Assembly: GCA_902806105.1 (NCBI GenBank)
Contig: CADCVI010000172.1
Span: 1-6,443, forward strand
Length of the DNA: 6,443 nt
Direction: 5' to 3'
DNA from: an uncultured Rubrobacteraceae bacterium
Lineage (GTDB): Bacteria > Actinomycetota > Rubrobacteria > Rubrobacterales > Rubrobacteraceae
The notes below the pieces were generated by a model. It did no database searches and was not told where the DNA came from. It worked only from the letters and a program-made list of their open reading frames with translations. The first letter of the stretch is position 1; every line of letters begins with the position of its first letter. Made by a program: the position numbers and the translations under genes. Positions 5,121 to 6,443 of this stretch are shown here, in pieces.

Positions 5121-5155
5121 AACCTGTGGTGATGCTCTAAACCTGTCTACAGGTT
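5121..5155. promoter_or_regulatory. Triple AACCTGT half-site, operator-like
   Basis: AACCTGT occurs at 5121-5127 and 5140-5146, and its reverse complement ACAGGTT at 5149-5155. The last two form a perfect 7+7 dyad around CT; the first is a third copy 19 bases upstream in direct orientation. Such an arrangement suits a dimeric regulator, about 150-185 bases ahead of the hydrolase start. The dyad could also act as an RNA hairpin on the - strand, where TTT partly follows. Confidence 0.4.
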
Positions 5156-5218
5156 CCTGCCGGGGTCATCAGCAAAACGTCCGAGGATGGGAATGCTGCT
5201 GTGTATAAGCGCCGGGCA

Positions 5219-5269
5219 TGACCTGGGTCTCGGGCGCGTCCGACGCCTTTCTCCTGGCCTCGCAGGTCA
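5219..5269 (-). terminator. Inverted repeat spanning the P450 stop codon
   Basis: TGACCTG (5219-5225) and CAGGTCA (5263-5269) are exact reverse complements; the right arm contains the P450 stop. Between them lies a second dyad, GCGTC-C-GACGC (about 5237-5247). In the - strand RNA this makes a stem beginning at the stop codon, likely a 3' end or stability structure. No T-run follows. Confidence 0.4.
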
Positions 5270-6443
5270 GACCGTGGCGGTACCGGCGGTGCTGTGTAGC
5301 GTCATCCACACGCCCGGACGCGGCCGCAGGGTCCCCTTGGGGTTCGCCTTCACCGTCTGGCCGGGTACGAGGTCCAGCCGGTAGCGTTGCATAACCATTG
5401 CAACTACCAGGGTCGCCTCCATGAGAGCGAAGTTGTTCCCTATGCACTGGCGTGGGCCGCCCCCGAACGGGAAGTAGGCGAAGCGCGGACGTTCGCCACC
5501 GCTCTCGGGGGCGAAACGCTCGGGATCGAAACCTTCCGGGTTGGGCCAGAGCTCGGGGCGGCGGTGGGTGACGTAGGGGCTCAGGAAGAGGCCCTGGCCA
5601 GCAGAAATGCGGTAGCCCCCGATCTCGTCCTCCTCGACGGCGGTGCGGGAGATCATCCACCCTGCTGGGTAGAGTCGCAGGGTCTCATCTATGACCATCC
5701 TCGTGTAGGTCAGGTTCGGCACGTCTTCGAGGCCGGGCGTCCTCTCCCCGAGCACGCGCGAGACCTCCTCGCGCACCCCGCGCGCGACCTCGGGGCTCTT
5801 TGAGAGCAGGTACCAGGCCCACGCCAGCGTCGCGGCGGTCGTCTCGTGGCCGGCGAGGTAGATGGTCGTTACCTCGTCCCGGATCTGCTGATCCGACATC
5901 GTCTCCCCGGTCTCCTCGTCGCGGGCCTCCATGAGCATGCCGAGCAGGTCGTCGCCCCCTTCCCGACCCGCGCGGCGGCGCTCGCGGATGATGCGGTGGA
6001 CGGCCTCGTCTATCGTGGCGAGGGCCCTCTCGAAGCGGCGGTTTACGGGCAGGGGGAGCCGGGTCATCCACAGCGGGATCACGAACCGCGCGTCTATCCC
6101 CGCGAGCGCCGTCTCGAAGGCGCTGGCGATCTGTTCGCCTTCCTCCCCGACGTCCGAGCCGAACATTGTCCTGACGATGATGCGTTGGGTGAGGAGCGTC
6201 ATCTCCATCGCCGCGTCGAACGGCTCACCCCCGGCGGCCCTCGCCTCCCAGCCGTCCAGCATCCTCGCGGTCTCGTCGGTCATAGCCTCCGCGAACCCGG
6301 CCAGGCGTCGGCGGTGGAAGGCCGGCTGCATGAGGCGCCGCTGGCGCCGCCAGAGAGAGCCCTCGCTCAGCACGAGCCCGTTCCCGAGCAGGACCCTGAC
6401 CTTGCCGTATCCCTTGACGTAGTTCTTGTAGTTCTCCTGCAAC
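5267..6443 (-). CDS. Cytochrome P450, N-terminus outside the window
   Basis: A heme-thiolate monooxygenase; 391 residues are visible, whereas complete P450s are about 400-460, so perhaps 50-70 residues are missing at the start. The first visible codon (TTG, 6442-6440) belongs to LQENYKNYVKG, a B-to-C-helix region, and is not a true start. Motifs, numbered from that codon: C-helix WRRQRR (31-36), I-helix oxygen-activation motif AGHETTA (197-203), K-helix ETLR (253-256, Glu253/Arg256), PERF (307-310) and heme loop FPFGGGPRQCIG (324-335) with ligand Cys333. Arg331, where soluble camphor-type bacterial P450s usually have His, and the LLGNGL..SEG..WRRQRR block point to the CYP4/CYP102-like branch, often active on fatty acids or other long lipids; this is inference. 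No ferredoxin or reductase gene is adjacent and no reductase domain is fused, since the protein ends soon after the heme domain. Confidence 0.95.
   Translation of the reverse strand, partial: LQENYKNYVKGYGKVRVLLGNGLVLSEGSLWRRQRRLMQPAFHRRRLAGFAEAMTDETARMLDGWEARAAGGEPFDAAMEMTLLTQRIIVRTMFGSDVGEEGEQIASAFETALAGIDARFVIPLWMTRLPLPVNRRFERALATIDEAVHRIIRERRRAGREGGDDLLGMLMEARDEETGETMSDQQIRDEVTTIYLAGHETTAATLAWAWYLLSKSPEVARGVREEVSRVLGERTPGLEDVPNLTYTRMVIDETLRLYPAGWMISRTAVEEDEIGGYRISAGQGLFLSPYVTHRRPELWPNPEGFDPERFAPESGGERPRFAYFPFGGGPRQCIGNNFALMEATLVVAMVMQRYRLDLVPGQTVKANPKGTLRPRPGVWMTLHSTAGTATV

Larger units (their letters stand above)
4970..5266. other. 297-base gap between the P450 and the hydrolase
   Basis: No coding sequence is supported here. 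It should carry the 3' end of the P450 transcript and the promoter of the hydrolase. Read on the - strand, GATATACG (5045-5038) lies about 70 bases before the hydrolase start, next to a small dyad AAGC/GCTT (5023-5035); no convincing -35/-10 pair is visible. The repeats at 5121-5155 and 5219-5269 are listed separately. Confidence 0.5.

Noticed and set aside
4361..5140. 259-codon + strand frame over the hydrolase
   Set aside because: It is a mirror of a gene with all metal ligands intact; the product matches no known family.
4235..6443. P450 and hydrolase as one operon
   Set aside because: They share a strand, but a 297-base gap with its own hairpins and operator-like sites separates them.

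Overview
The window holds six protein-coding genes in high-GC DNA (about 65% G+C in two coding lines counted by hand) with a clear G/C third-position bias. The gene set and style fit a high-GC soil or heat-tolerant bacterium, most likely an actinobacterium of the Rubrobacter type. That guess is inference from composition and protein style; no marker gene is present to settle it, and Chloroflexota would be an alternative. Two of the six genes are cut by the window edges.

Layout on the + strand: bases 1-459 are the end of a tandem glyoxalase-fold (VOC) protein. After a 122-base gap with overlapping hairpins and an AT-rich promoter-like segment comes a translationally coupled ABC exporter pair, a DrrA-family ATPase (582-1613) and a DrrB-family permease (1610-2431). 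A 427-base gap rich in inverted repeats follows, then an aldo/keto reductase of the 2,5-diketo-D-gluconate reductase type that starts at TTG (2859-3707).

Bases 3708-4234 lie between two convergent genes and hold no credible protein gene. This stretch is markedly AT-richer (239 G+C in 480 bases, about 50%, over 3721-4200) and contains several perfect hairpins, including an 11-bp stem almost exactly at its middle and an exact TTGACA on the - strand. On the - strand follow a UPF0173-family metallo-beta-lactamase-fold hydrolase (4969-4235, GTG start) and, 297 bases upstream of it, a cytochrome P450 (6443-5267) whose N-terminus lies outside the window.

Together the genes suggest general detoxification and redox metabolism: a drug or lipid exporter, an NADPH-dependent carbonyl reductase, a P450 monooxygenase, a VOC protein and a metal hydrolase. 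Only the exporter pair forms a clear operon. There is no biosynthetic core gene, regulator gene, mobile-element gene, CRISPR array, tRNA or rRNA. I found no undescribed protein system. The parts most worth a second look are the intergenic stretches: the multi-stem region at 2454-2638, the low-GC convergent gap with a possible small RNA on the - strand, a 7-mer (ATATACG) found ahead of three transcription units, and a proline in the helix after the ABC signature of the DrrA-like ATPase.
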